Of a DNA stretch of 64,000 nucleotides, positions 45,600 through 57,379 are shown in pieces. The stretch spans positions 263,693,187 through 263,757,186 of the forward strand of contig JBOZIK010000001.1 in the NCBI GenBank assembly GCA_051453625.1. Reading direction: 5' to 3'. Under the pieces are notes generated by a model. That model was not told the origin of the DNA. It was given only the letters and a program-made list of their open reading frames with translations, and ran no database searches. The DNA is from Welwitschia mirabilis (Eukaryota; Gnetophyta; Gnetopsida; Welwitschiales). Positions within the stretch are counted from its first letter, which is position 1; every line of letters starts with the position of its first letter. Made by a program: the position numbers and the translations under genes.

Positions 45600-46248
45600 A
45601 AAGTATCCAAGCTAATGTAAGAAGGAGGAGAAATATTCAAGCCTCTCTAGAGATCATTTGTAATAGAACATTGAATGAAAAGGTGATTTTGGGACTCATT
45701 TCCTTCATGGTATCTTAGACAAACTTGATCAACTCTTAAATTCCTTTAAATAAGCTTATTTGCTGTGAAATACATCCCTTTAACATATACCACCAAAACA
45801 TATTAGTTTTATCTAGAATATTTAGTTTCCATGATTTCTTCCATCTATAGTTATATTCAAACTAATTATGATAGATTGTTAAAAGTCTTATTTTATCATT
45901 TTGAATAGGAAGAACTTGATTTCTAAAGACTTGTGGCCAAACATCTTTGGTAAAACAAATCATGTGCTTCCAAAAGGTCGAGTGTCTTTCTTGATCATTA
46001 TAATTCTTTTTAAAGAATTTAACCCAAAAAATGCTATTATCAAATAGAAATGTATAGTAGTGCTTTGCAAGAATACATTTGCTTATGTTCATAGTTTTTC
46101 TAATGCCAAGACCATCTACTTTTTTAGGCATGGCTATTTGCTCATAGTTTATAAGATGAAGTCTCTCGTGGGACTTACCACTTGACCAAATGAAATCTTT
46201 GATAATATTATCTATCAAGCTAGCATGCTTATTAGATATAGAAAACAA
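45600..46248 (-). pseudogene. LINE RT C-terminal region and zinc-binding tail
   Basis: The frame 45862-46248 (128 codons) contains 'IIKDFIWSSG', 'KKVDGLGIRKTMN' and 'AKHYYTFLFDNSIFW', the typical connector after plant LINE RT. Downstream (about 45640-45800) 'MFWWYMLKGCIS' fits the zf-RVT tail. Its open length makes this the best-preserved coding stretch of the LINE. Confidence 0.78.
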
Positions 46249-47200
46249 CTAATGGGATAAATGATCATGCTTACTAGGTACGATTTAGTAAGGAGAATCT
46301 ACCTTGCACTTGACAAGAATTTGTTATCCTATCTAGTTAATTGAGTTGAAATTTTTCTAATCAAGCGATGCCAAATGTTATCAAAAATCTGATCAAATTA
46401 AAAGAAAGAACAAGGTAAGCATTAGGAAATTTGACTTCTGAACATTTAAAAACCTATAAGATAGAGGTCTTCTTTTGTTAAGGACTTTTAGTGAGAAAGA
46501 ATTTTGATTTGTGCCAATTTATTGCAAGACCCGAGAAATTGTGAAACTTATTTAAGAGGTTAGGAGTTTGCATTATCATAGAAAGTGTAGAGTCTAAACA
46601 TAAGAGAGTATCATCTATGAACTATAGGATGGTATGAGAGGGAGCTAATTTAGTGGTTAAAATTTGATTCTAATTTTGAGTGAAGAGTATAGCTAAGGAA
46701 TCCATCATAAGAGTAAAAAGACTAGGAGAGAGTTAGTCACCTTGATGAAGATCACTGCTACCCTAGAGATAACCATATATCTCCCCATTAATCATAACAA
46801 AAAAGGTCAGCATTGAGATGCAAAAATGAATAAGATGCCTAATAGGCATGGGTATGCTGCACTCCTATAAAACATAGTTTATTATTTTTCACTAAACTAT
46901 GTTAAACACTTTGACTATATCAAGCTTGAAAAACATTGCAGGTTTATTTCTTCTGTGGTGCAAATGAAGGATTTCGTTAGCAAGGATGATATTGTTATGG
47001 ATGACTCTTATTGAAACAAAACCAGACTAAAAAGAGAGGATCATATCTAGAAGAAACAATTTGAACCTATCTATAATAATCTTGGTGTAAATCTTATAGA
47101 ACACATTATAGAAACTGATTAACCTATATTGATGAGGACTTTTTGAATCTTCTATTTTGGGAATAAGGGTGATAAGTATGTTATTTAAAAGTTTGTAAAA
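46249..47200 (-). pseudogene. LINE reverse transcriptase palm
   Basis: Broken frames read 'KPAMFFKLDIVKVFN', 'GSSDLHQGD', 'LSPSLFTLMMDSLA', 'FIDDTLLCLDS' and 'FSGLAINWHKS'. These match non-LTR RT blocks in order: KLDI-KAYD, G-RQGDPLSP-LF, FADD, SGL-IN--KS. The FADD box has Ile in place of Ala, with both Asp kept. Confidence 0.78.
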
Positions 47201-47845
47201 GGTACATTTTCTAAAAGTTTCTTAAAATACATCATAGACATTGACTTTGATTACATCCTAAAAGATCTGATAGAACTCTACAGTGAATCCATGAGGGCCT
47301 AATTCCTTGTTCATTTTCATTAAGTAAATGGTATTTCTGATTTCATCTTCTGTAACTTTTTGGTTTAAGTAATACTGTTGCTCTTTAGTGATAGAAGGAC
47401 CAATTGGAACGCTGCTAAGAGCCACCTACTTTTCTATAAATAAGTTCTAGGAATATTCAATGAAAGTATTAATAGTCTGGGTGTTGATCTTATAGCGCAT
47501 TGCGGACATGCTCCACTTTCTACTATCTTTTTACATGTGTCTATTTACCATTGGGAAGAAAACCTTTGTGTTATGGTTTTCTTTGATAAGACACTATATT
47601 CTAGATCTCTATTTCTAGTAAGTTTCTTCCTTAGAAGATATATTATGAATTTGAGAAATAAGATTCTTTTCATATTATATATCTAGATTGATATCTTTAG
47701 TATGCTTTTGGATAATTTCTAGTTCTTTCAATAATTAATTCTTAACATTTCTAAAGAAATCATCTAACTACTTATTTCAAATAATTAACTCATGCCTTAA
47801 AATTTTGAGCTTTCAAAAAAATTTGAATGTAGATGTATCTTTTAT

Positions 47846-48640
47846 TCAAGTATTCCAAATATGTTTGATAAAATCTATTAAGTTTATATCTTTTAACCAA
47901 GAGTTCTCAAATTGAAAAAGAAGCTTCTTTTGAATGGCGTCCATCATTAGGATAATAGGCCTATGACTAGAGAAAAATATATTTTTCTTTGAGGAAGAAA
48001 TTATCATTTTAGTTTTTAACCAAATATCTTTTAATTTTAGACATAATAAGATTATCACCTTCTCTAATATTACTCCAAGTATGGAAAGCACCATGAAGAG
48101 AAAGATCTCTGAGGCTATAGTTATTTACATAGGCGATAAAAAGATCAATAGTGAAAATATTAGATATGTTATCAAGCTTCTTGTGAGGGTTGAAGATCTA
48201 ATTAAAGTCATCCATTATGATATCTTGAGAGCCTAACGTAATGTGCTGGAGGAATTAGATCCTTTGAACGGCTTTTTAAGGCCCATAGAAATTGATGATT
48301 CTTCTCTTTTGATCATTAAAAATCCAATCCATAGTGAGGTGATTATTGTTCTGACTACTAGCAAAGGTGGTACCATGATTTTAAAGGATCATTAATCCTT
48401 CTTTGATACCCATACTAAAAATTGAAATCAAATACTAAGAAAATTTTATATAAAAATGACCAATTTTAAGAGAATCAAGCTTATTTTATCGAAGAAGTCA
48501 TATAGATACTAGTGAGTCTTCCAAAGGACTTCAAAGGTAGAAAATTTTTTAGCCATTCCCAAGGACTCCATAATTCCAAGAAACTATGATGAATCCAATG
48601 GAATTCCAAGTTGGCTATTTATTAAAAACCTAATCTTTGA
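47846..48640 (-). pseudogene. LINE endonuclease domain
   Basis: The minus strand reads 'IIVSWNYGVLGMAKK' near the 5' end, like the MSWNVRGLG start of plant LINE endonucleases. The frame 47846-48094 includes SSHRPIIL, the conserved SDHxPI block with the Asp replaced by Ser. This domain nicks host DNA to prime reverse transcription. Stops and frame changes are frequent. Confidence 0.65.
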
Positions 48641-48652
48641 GAAGACAAATAA

Positions 48653-49800
48653 TCATAATAAAGAAGACAAGAACTTAATCTGATTCTTCTTCTTTCTCTT
48701 CAAAATCTATATCTTCTTATTCCTCTTCTTTTTTGGTTTACTTTTCTATTGAGCTACTAAATTCCTTAAAAGTATTAGCTATCTCATACCCTACAATGAT
48801 CAAAGATTCTTTTTTATTCCTAGTACGAGGATCTATGATCTCTAGGTATGAAAGAGTCTCTTTAGGAGAGGCTTTCGTAGAAGAAGAAGACTTGAAAGAT
48901 TTCTTACATTCAGCAAAAATATTCATGTAAGACAAAGTTGTATGCCCAATGGGTGACATAGGGGTTTGTATTTCTAACTTTGAGTCAACTAGACTCTAAA
49001 ATGCCAACAAATATTAGCAATCAAAATAGAATAAGGAAGAGCATTAGTCTTGTGATACTTCAACTAAGAGACCATATTTTTCAACATAATGCTAGGAGCA
49101 TCAATAGAGTGCCCAATTCCCAACAAATAAAATAAATAACCTCTATAGTTGAAGGTCGTATCTCAATGACCCACCAAAGGTAAGAAGTTATAAGTAAAAA
49201 CTAAATGCAAAAATTGGTACTTTGGGATAAGGTAGGAGGTAAAGAGAGTGGTTTTTCACCTATGAAACTTATCATAGAGCTTCCTAATAACCTATACTTT
49301 ATTTTTCATGGAATCACATAGGGATTAAAACTCTTCATAATCTTCTCAAGGGAGATTTATAACAAAAGCAATGAGATCTGCAGTAACTTTGGGTTGTTAG
49401 GGTAGAATAGTTAGCATCGAAGGAGGCATTACAATAAAATATCCTATCAAGGAAAGGGTAGGCTAGCCCTGAGACATTAAGAAAATAATATAGATCAAGA
49501 TCATTTAAGATTCTTACCACATCTCAGAGTTATCTTAGCCCTCCAGAAGTAAAAGGCCTTTCTTGGCAAATAGGTTTCTTCTCAAACTTCTCTAAGAACC
49601 TATCAAGGGCCTCATCAAATATTCAGAGTAAAAATACCTTAGATATTTGCTTACTGCCTCATTCTGATGCTTTCTTTAGGGACTCTCTACCATTAAAAAC
49701 ATGTGGCAACTTTCTAAAGACAAGAAAACTTGAAAGATATTCCTAGATATGAAGGAGACATATAGCCAAAAGAGAATGAATAGGGTTAGGACTCTATAAG
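48653..49800 (-). pseudogene. Extra frame after RT in D, right copy
   Basis: Homologous to 41393-42560. The frame 48738-48959 encodes 'SFKSSSSTKASPKETLSYLE' and 'VGYEIANTFKEFSSSIEK', matching 'KSPSLR.VALKETLSYLRII' and 'VGYEIVDTPKEDRSS' of the left copy. It has the same acidic tail. The two copies differ at many sites, so the duplication is old or joins two different D elements. Confidence 0.45.
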
Positions 49801-49895
49801 ATTTCATAAAGGATGTCGATCATGTTAGATTTAAAAAAAACATTGGGTCTAATTAGAAGAGCAAGAGCTTTTATAACTACAACCTCTACATACCA

Positions 49896-49985
49896 CATCT
49901 TATGTAGCCACAGGGTTCACGACTGCACCTTATGTAGCCACGGGGTTCACCACTACACCTTATGTAGCCATGGGGTTCACAATGG
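49896..49985. repeat. 30-bp x 3 tandem repeat
   Basis: Three exact-length units (49896-49925, 49926-49955, 49956-49985) share the core CTTATGTAGCCACGGGGTTC with a few substitutions. It lies in the right D copy only; the corresponding left region lacks it. The open plus frame 49813-50076 with its CSHGVH repeats is created by this repeat. Confidence 0.85.
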
Positions 49986-50299
49986 AAAAACCAATGGGGC
50001 ACACCATGAATGGTACCATCACATGAGAAGAAACTACATTAATATGGTATATGAGCCTCACCATCCAATTAAGTAGTTGGTGTTGGGTTTAATCTTGTGG
50101 TGCACTGTAACCTTATAAATCTAGTTGAGTAGATTAATATCTAGTCGACCCATCGAGACTCAAGTCATAATACTTCAAGTCTAGTTGACTAGGTCTTCAA
50201 ACCAATCGACCAATCAGGTCTAGTCAACCAAATGCAAGATCCAATCAACTATCCAACCTTTAGTTAGATGATGAAGAGACAACACCTAGTTTACTGCAA

Positions 50300-50788
50300 A
50301 GTCTTGGAAAGTTTTCAAATTTTAGGGGTTTTGTGAAAATATCAGTAAGTTATATATTAGTACTAATTAAATTCATTGGAATATTATCTTTTTCTACTTT
50401 ATCTCTAGAAAATAATGTGTTAATTTAATGTTTTTAGTTCTAGAATGTTCAATAGAGTTCTTAGATATATTAATTGTACTTGTGTTATACAAAAGATTGG
50501 AACCTATTCAAAATCTAATCTAAAGTCTTTTAGCATTTCCTTCATCCAAAAAAGATGTGTACATCAAATTCCTGCTACTATATACTTTTATTTTTCTTTT
50601 GAAAGGAAGATAGAGTTTTGCTTTTTATTTACCCATCCTACTAAGCATGATTCTAAAAGAAATCAATTACCACTTAGTCTTTTCTTATTATATTTACACC
50701 CAGCCTAATCTCCATCATTAAAGTCTATAAGTTTAAAAGATTTTTTTTGTAGGATACCATAAAATCCATAGTCACTTGTTCCTTTTAT
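50300..50788 (-). pseudogene. Copia RNase H, right copy
   Basis: Minus-strand frames correspond to 42831-43290 of the left copy and lie after RT, as in Ty1/copia. The plus-strand open frame 50445-50708 is a shadow. Stops interrupt it. Confidence 0.65.
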
Positions 50789-51700
50789 TTATCTTATAAT
50801 TCTTTTGATAGCTTGGAGGTATAATTCTTTTGCTTGGATCTGATAACTTGCACACCTAGTAACACTAAATATTATATCAGGTCTACTTGTAGTTAGATAC
50901 AATAGACTTTCTATCATGATTTTATAACATTTTTTATATATAGATTTTCCATTTTCATTAAGACTAACCTTACAAGAAGTTAACATAAGTGTGTTAGTTG
51001 ATTTTTGCATTCTCTAGCCCTAATTGTTTGATCAAATTCTTTGCATATTTAGATTGAGATATGAAAATTTCATGTGTTGTTTATGTGATTTAAAGGCCAA
51101 GAATCATTCTAACTTCACTAAGAATACTCATCTGAAAATGTTTTATCATAATGCTAGCAAATTATTTTGATAGATCTTCATGTAAGGCATTAAAAATTAT
51201 GTCATCTACATAAATTTGAATAATATTCAAGTCCTCTTTTAGATTTTTGATAAATATTGTTTTATCGATAGTTCCATTAGTATAACCGTTTTCTTTGAAA
51301 AATGTGGCTATTTTTTCATACCAAGATCTTGGAGCTTGCTTTAAATCATATAAGTCCTTTTTAATTCTATACACATGGTTTGATTTGTATGGATCTATAA
51401 AACCTTAAGGTTGTTCCAGATAAACTTCTTCGTTAAGAGTCGCATTTAAGAAGGAACTTTTTATATCCATTTGATATACTTTAATGTCCTTAAAGGCTTC
51501 ATAAGATAGAAACATTCAAATATTATCTAGCCTAGCTAGAGGAGAAAAAGTCTTATGTACATCAATACCTTCAATTTGGTTATAGCCTTATGCCACTAAT
51601 CTTGCTTTATTTTTTATCACATTGTTTTGCTCATCACACTTATTTTTGAAAATCTACTTTGTCCTAATAACTTTTTTTTCCTTTATCCTTTTAACAAGCT
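50789..51700 (-). pseudogene. Copia reverse transcriptase (RVT_2), right copy
   Basis: The frame 51162-51374 (70 codons) contains 'MYRIKKDLYDLKQAPRSWYE' and IQIYVDDIIF with the catalytic Tyr-Val-Asp-Asp intact. The frame 50789-51010 (73 codons) holds 'LLYLTTSRPDIIFSVTRCA', the conserved C-terminal stretch. This is a classical copia RT, which copies the element RNA. The pieces are separated by stops or frame breaks. It is the best-preserved catalytic centre in D. Confidence 0.88.
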
Positions 51701-51965
51701 TTCATACATCATTCATTTTAAATTATTACAACTCATCTTGCATGATCATCTTTCATTCTTCATGGGATTCTACGTATTCAAACTTCTAAGGTTTAATTTA
51801 CAAAACATAACAAATGTGAGCACAAAAATTCTTTATGGAGTTTCTTGTTCTAATATTTGAGCTAATGTCTCTAATCATAGACCCTAAATAATGATCTTTT
51901 ATTTCTTTAAACATTTTAGTAATGAATTCTTTAGTTATAACCTCTTATTCTTTTTCATTTGAGCT

Positions 51966-52760
51966 TTATTTTGTCGTGAAAGCGCTTAGAGATAAGTTTT
52001 CTTCATCATTGGAAGGGACAGATCTTGTGCTAATATCATCTATTTGCACATTTATTAATTCTTCCATGGTTAGGATTCTTTTGTTAAAAACACTATAAGC
52101 TCTACTTCTAGTAGAGTACCCTAAAAAGATTGCTTTATTAGCCTTTAATTCAAATATACTTAAGTGTTTCCTATCCTTTACTACACAGTGTTTCATATCC
52201 TTTACTACAAAGCACTTACTTTCAAAGACTTTATAGTATGAAATGTTTGGTTGTCTTCCTTTCCAAATATCATAAGGAATTTTGTTCATTCCTGGTCTAA
52301 GGTAAACTTTGTCTATGATGTAATAAGTGGTGCTCATAGCCTCATCCCAAAACATTTTTGAAACCTCCTTGTCATTTAATATCGTTCTTGCCATTTCATA
52401 AAGGACTTTATTTTTCTTAGTAATTTCATTTTATTAAATTATTTTAGGGGTTAAGAATGGGTGTTTAATACCATTGTTAATATAATATTTAAAAAAAAAT
52501 GGTTTTCAAACTCTTCACCATGATTGCTTCTTTTTTTTTAATGGTATAATATTTCTTGTTTTGAATCTTCTCGCATACTTTAACCTAATGTTTATACATT
52601 TTAGATTTATTTATAAGAAAGACAATCTAAGTAAATCTTAAGTAGTCATCAACCATAGTTTAAAAAAAATAGTGTTTTCCTCCTAAACTTTGGATTTGGA
52701 CAGAACCTACAAATCCATATGAAAGCTCTAAAGGCATTATTGGGAAAGCTTGGTTTCTAC
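51966..52760 (-). pseudogene. Copia integrase core and C-terminal part, D
   Basis: The frame 51966-52394 (142 codons) begins MARTILNDKEVSKMFWDEA and includes 'MNKIPYDIWKGRQPNISYYK', 'KAIFLGYSTRSRAYSVFNKR' and a following acidic stretch, all typical of the region after the copia integrase core. Upstream broken frames read 'SLGGKHYFFK' and 'VDDY', part of the catalytic core. At 52170-52220 an in-frame 24-bp duplication repeats the eight residues VVKD(M/R)KH(C/L). It would act in nuclear insertion of cDNA. Confidence 0.82.
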
Positions 52761-52930
52761 TTTTGCAAGATGATCCTTTTTTTTGTTTTGGCATGCATTA
52801 CAAATACCATATTTTTTAATATTAATTTTTTAAATTCCTTTTATAATCTCCTTTTTAATAATCATTTTTAAATGATCATAACTTACATAACCTAAACGTT
52901 TATGCTAAAGCTCTTATTGGTTTACATGAG
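52761..52930 (-). pseudogene. GAG-pre-integrase / zinc domain, D
   Basis: The minus strand reads 'ELWHKRLGYVSYDHLKMI', then 'KYGICNACQNKKK'. The His and the C-x2-C pair are of the type that forms the integrase zinc domain in copia elements. It lies between protease and the integrase core. Confidence 0.7.
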
Positions 52931-53219
52931 AAAAATAATAAGCAGAAAACATTTGATCAATACCATAGATATTATCTATTCCATATTTACTTTGAGCATA
53001 ATATCATTTGTTTTATCATGTTTCAAGTTGTATTTTGTATTATTAAAAATAACCTTGTGACTTTTACCATAAATTTGACTAATGCTAAGTAGATTATGCT
53101 TCACACCATTAACATATAAAGCCTCATTTATTTTGGATAAGTTATCTTAATTAATACTTTCAATACCTTTAATTTTGGATCTTCTGTTGTTACTGAAAGT
53201 AACTTTTCCAACATCAAAT

Positions 53220-53310
53220 TCATCTAGCTATTTAAATCTAGACTTATCTCCTATCATGTATTGAGAGCAGTTGTTGTCCAGGTACCAGCTACTTCCATTT
53301 GATACCTTGA
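53220..53310 (-). pseudogene. Copia protease active-site segment, D
   Basis: The minus strand encodes 'SNGSSWYLDNNCSQYMIGDK', which aligns to the WYLDSGCSRHMTGD pattern of copia proteases. The active-site D-S-G is D-N-N here, and a stop follows shortly (FK*LDEFD). The enzyme would have processed Gag-Pol. Confidence 0.72.
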
Positions 53311-53454
53311 AATCTATTTGAATCAAAAGACTTTTTAAGTTGTCAGCTTTCATCCACTTCATTCTTTTGAATTGATGTGATATACATTCTCTTGGAATAA
53401 ATTTGAAAGTAAAGGTACTAACTAAATGTGAAAAAACATTAATTTTCTAACATT

Positions 53455-54960
53455 ACAAAGTAACTTGTAATGACTAGACTTACCACAAAAATGACATGTA
53501 ACTTTAGAAATAAAACTATTTTACTATGATACCTGATTTTACTATTTTTATGGCCTTTAAGGGATGAATCCAATACCTGTCGTATTATGATCTAATTTTT
53601 TTATCCTAAGTATCTATTCCAATTTAGTTAAACTACTTGAAAATTTACCAACAACATGTGACAAGTTCTTTACCTCTAAAGAAAGTTCAGAATTTTTAGA
53701 TTTGACCATCATGTACTTTGTTTCCAATTCCTCTTTTTCCTTAGTGAGAGATTTTACTATTTTTTTTAGATCATTAATGCATTTTGCAATTTTTCACACT
53801 CCATGTAAAGTTTCTAATAGTTGTCTTCAAGTTCATTCTAATCTTCTTTAATGAGATTCAAATCATCAGGTTCAGATGAGCAAGGTAAGTTCTTTAAGGA
53901 AGGTACTATTACCATGAATGAAATCCTTTAATCTTCATCTGATTCTTAGCTAGAGATGCTATCATCCTCTTCATCTACATTGTCTTATGTAGCAATGAAT
54001 AAATACGTTTTTTAACTTTCTTCAATTTTTCATATTATTTGAACACTCATTTGTAATGTGTCCATAGCCTTTGCAAGTATAAAATTGGATCTCCTTTACT
54101 TTTTCTTAATCCTTTTTGTTTTTAAACTTAGAATGACATCATTTTAATCATCTACTTGGCTTACTTTATTTCTTTATTCTATGCAAAAATTTCTTAAATC
54201 TCCTTACTAGTAGGGCAACTTTGTCATTATCAAGATCGTCATTTAATTTTTCTGATTTGTATTCTTCCTACATACATTTCAAAGCAAGAACGTTTTTTCC
54301 TATCTTTAGAAAATTTTAATTCATAAGTTCATAAATTACCTTATAATTCCTAAAGTTCCTTTAATGGTAGTAACCTTTGGCTAAAATTATTTTGGAAGAG
54401 ATCTCAACACTTTTCAAATTACTTTTTGTTCTCCCCTTCTTTCGCCTAGATGTGTCATAGAATTCATGATGTCTATTAGTTTGGTAAAGAATTTTTGTAG
54501 TATCTCCTCCTCATCCATATAAATGTCTTCGAACTTGGGCATGATCATTTGGAGTTTGTCCTATTTAATAGTGGATGTCCCTTTATGTGTTATTTCAAGG
54601 ATGTCCTAAGATTCTTTTTTATACTCATAGTTTATGATTTGTTTGAACTCATCTACATAAACTACATAAAACATTATATCAAGAGCAAGGTGTCTATGAT
54701 AGCTTTCGATCTATTAGTGGGGTTCATTAATCTCTAGCTCTTACTACCACAATAGTATTTCCATGGACATCTATTTTAGTCAGAGTGGGAATAGTATAAC
54801 CATTATAAATGACCTCCTCTATTTCTACATCTAGAGATCTAAGAAAAATTCTCATATGGGCTTTCTAATAGGCACAATTTAATCCATAAAACATGGATGG
54901 ATAATTAGTATAAAATCCATCTGAAGGGTTACTCATTCTTAGGTTTCAAGAGTGTAGATA
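53455..54960 (-). pseudogene. Copia gag with two zinc knuckles, D
   Basis: UBN2-type gag text lies at about 54300-54540 ('QKFFTKLIDIMNSM', 'KVLRSLPK'). A first knuckle at about 54043-54090 reads FYTCKGYGHITNEC with its first Cys lost. A Glu/Lys-rich probable coiled coil follows (about 53560-53900). A second, complete CCHC knuckle (CHFCGKSSHYKLLC) is at 53455-53496, just before protease. This order is usual for large plant copia Gag proteins. Frames are broken. Confidence 0.75.
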
Positions 54961-54978
54961 TAACAAAGACTCTTCCAA

Positions 54979-54990
54979 GCTCTTATACCA
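54979..54990 (-). promoter_or_regulatory. PBS of D (initiator-Met tRNA type)
   Basis: The minus strand reads TGGTATAAGAGC, one base different from the canonical plant copia site TGGTATCAGAGC. It lies two bases from the LTR end CAATCCTACA. Confidence 0.85.
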
Positions 54991-54992
54991 AA

Positions 54993-56342
54993 TGTAGGAT
55001 TGCGAATTCTAGAGGGGGATGCATAGGATTTTAAAAATAAATGAATATATTTATAAAAATATCTTCACATGAAATAAACACTAAAATACTTTTATAAATA
55101 AAAATTAAAACTAATCTTAAAATAAAGAACTGAAATTACAAACATACTAATAATAATGCACACAAGATTTAAAGTGGTTTTAGAAATCCCCTACTCTATT
55201 ATTGGTGATCAACTTCTACCTAAGACTAATCTGGAGCTTTATTAATCTCTTTCTAGGTATTCCAGATTCACATGTAACCTTTACAATTGGACTTTTATAA
55301 GTATTAGTCTCAACCTTTAGCAAGAATACGAAGTGGTAATAATGCTATATTGAAATTCATAATTTTTATCAGATTTTTAGCTTAAGAATAGTATTGCTAC
55401 ACTACTTGAAAATATGGTATGATCCATAAGCGTATAATGTAACTAACTTAATTAAGTATAAAATGATAACAACATCTCTTGGTTCATCTTTAGTTAGGTA
55501 GAAAATGTACCAATGAGTTCAACAATGATTTCACAAGGATTCAAAAGTGGTATAATAATTTTGACTCTTGGTAAATATATAGGAGATTCATTTTACGGTT
55601 TTTGGCAAGTGAAAAGACTTTTCAATGGATAAAAAATGGGTGATCAAATGGTTAAAAAAATCCTATTTTTATCATAACTAATCAATCCCTTAAAAAGTCT
55701 AGTTGACCCCATCTAGTGGCATCCTAAAGTTGGTCACCCTTATATTCTTCTAGTCAATCCATGATTCTTATGATTCCATGTTTGATTAACTCCTTAGGAT
55801 CCATTCGATCATAGGTCTAGTTTTCCACATATTAACTTGATTGATTCCATCTCTAAAAAATTATCACACTATTTTATGATCTTGGTCTGGTCAACCCCAC
55901 AAGTGGCTAGTTGATCCCTTACTAACAAAGGATGAAAAAGTTTTACTCTAGGTCTAGTTAACCCCTTAGGAATTTGGTCAATTCCTTGATGATTAGCTAC
56001 AAAATTTTGACTCTTAGGTTTAGTTGATCCCTCAAGAATCTGGTCAACCCCTTGATGATGGACTGTGAAATATTAGATGCTCAAGTTTAGTTGATCCCTC
56101 AAGAATGTAGTCGACCCCTCTAAATTTAGTTTATTACAGTAGAAGATTCAAGTGTAGTTAACCCCTTAGGAATCCGATTGATCCCTTAGGGGAAATTAAA
56201 CTGATAGATTCAGGTTGAATTTGTGATAAAATTGTATTAGCTTTTGACCTATAATAATTAATATTTTCTACATAAGATAAAACATGTTTTGCTAAACAAA
56301 AAATGTTAGTTTGACATAAAATTGACAAATACTAATTCAGAA
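54993..56342 (-). repeat. 5' LTR of D
   Basis: 1350 bp, TGTAGGATTG at the left edge, homologous along its length to 39522-40870. The GTCGAC-motif cluster is at 55680-56190. Followed by the TSD ATCCT at 56343-56347. Confidence 0.82.
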
Positions 56343-57379
56343 ATCCTCATTATTCATTAGGACTTAAGAATTTCTAATAAGAATACTAGAAAATGATAAA
56401 GTTATTATAATTATTTTATAAAAAAGTAAGTGAATGCATTTGAGATAATTGATTTATAATTAAGAAAATTAAAACTAAAAATGGACAACATGGAATAAGA
56501 AGAAAATTAACTAGTTTGTTATAAATTTTAATCCATGAATATTCCTTAGAGAAAATCATAAGATTATTTGATATGAAGATGCATGATTGATTGTAAAACT
56601 ATCATAGTTTATCATTAGATAAAATGATGAATATACCAATATCCAAAAATTATTTAAAATGTATTAATTGATGTTTGAACTACCATTCAATCCATCTTTA
56701 GCTTTTAGTAATCATAGTACTTAGTTATAAAATCATCAATGATAAATATGTTAAAAGGTCCTCAAGGAGATTTTACCTTAGGATAATGAGAATTAAATGA
56801 GGTATTTAGAAACACCATTCTTCATGATGAGGGAATTTTAATAGCTACCAAGAGAGTAAGGATACATACATAAAGCTAGATTATGACTAATTGACCCTAT
56901 GGTGGAGTTCCCATAGCTATTATATTGCATTCCCCTTTAGAAAAATTTACCCCAGTGTGCTTACAGTAAGACATTATGATATATTTTTAATGAGGATTAA
57001 CTTTTTATTTTGTTTTCTCTTTAATTATTTTCTTTGTATCCACTAAGGATTCCATTCTAATAGCATTGGTTAATTATTGAAGTGAATTAAAAAAATAAAT
57101 GATTACCAATAAGCATCTAATTAACATAATGGATTCTAAAATAAAAAAATTAAGGAGAATTATTTAGATAGAAGAATTTCTGAATATTGGCTAAATCCAA
57201 TTTTTTTAACTATAATGCCAAAAGTAATAGATTAGTTAATCATGATAAAGACATATGAAATTTAGCATGATTCAAGTTAAAAATGATCAAGTAGCATCAT
57301 AACTTAAACCAAGAAATGGAACTAAGAGAATATTTAGGAAATGGCAAAGGAAAATCCTCCTCTTTTTCTTCTAGGAGGT

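Larger units (their letters stand above)
44240..48640 (-). mobile_element. Degraded LINE (non-LTR retrotransposon)
   Basis: Minus-strand order is endonuclease start (SWN text about 48590), 'FSSHRPIILMMD' (about 47960), RT (47100-46250), RT C-terminal region and zinc-binding tail (46248-45600). This is the layout of plant L1-type ORF2. The left limit is uncertain (44240-44750); a short T-run at 44237-44252 may be the remains of the poly(A) tail. No ORF1 was seen. It lies between the two copies of the D 3' region. The open frame 44471-44707 is an antisense by-product. Confidence 0.72.
39522..56342 (-). mobile_element. Element D, Ty1/copia, with internal duplication and LINE
   Basis: Outer LTRs (39522-40870 and 54993-56342) differ in length by one base and carry a matching ATCCT TSD. 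The PBS is initiator-Met type and the minus-strand order gag-protease-integrase-RT-RNase H is that of Ty1/copia. At 16.8 kb it is oversized for a copia element. The RT-to-3' region occurs twice (41393-43706 and 48653-51215), separated by a gap, an unassigned patch and a LINE. Confidence 0.82.

Noticed and set aside
49896-49985. Possible CRISPR-like array (30-bp repeats)
   Set aside because: The units are directly adjacent with no spacers, and the context is a plant retroelement.
49813-50076. 87-codon plus-strand frame with CSHGVH repeats, looking like a small Cys/His protein
   Set aside because: It is a reading of the 30-bp triplicate, lies antisense within a dead copia element, and the left D copy lacks it.
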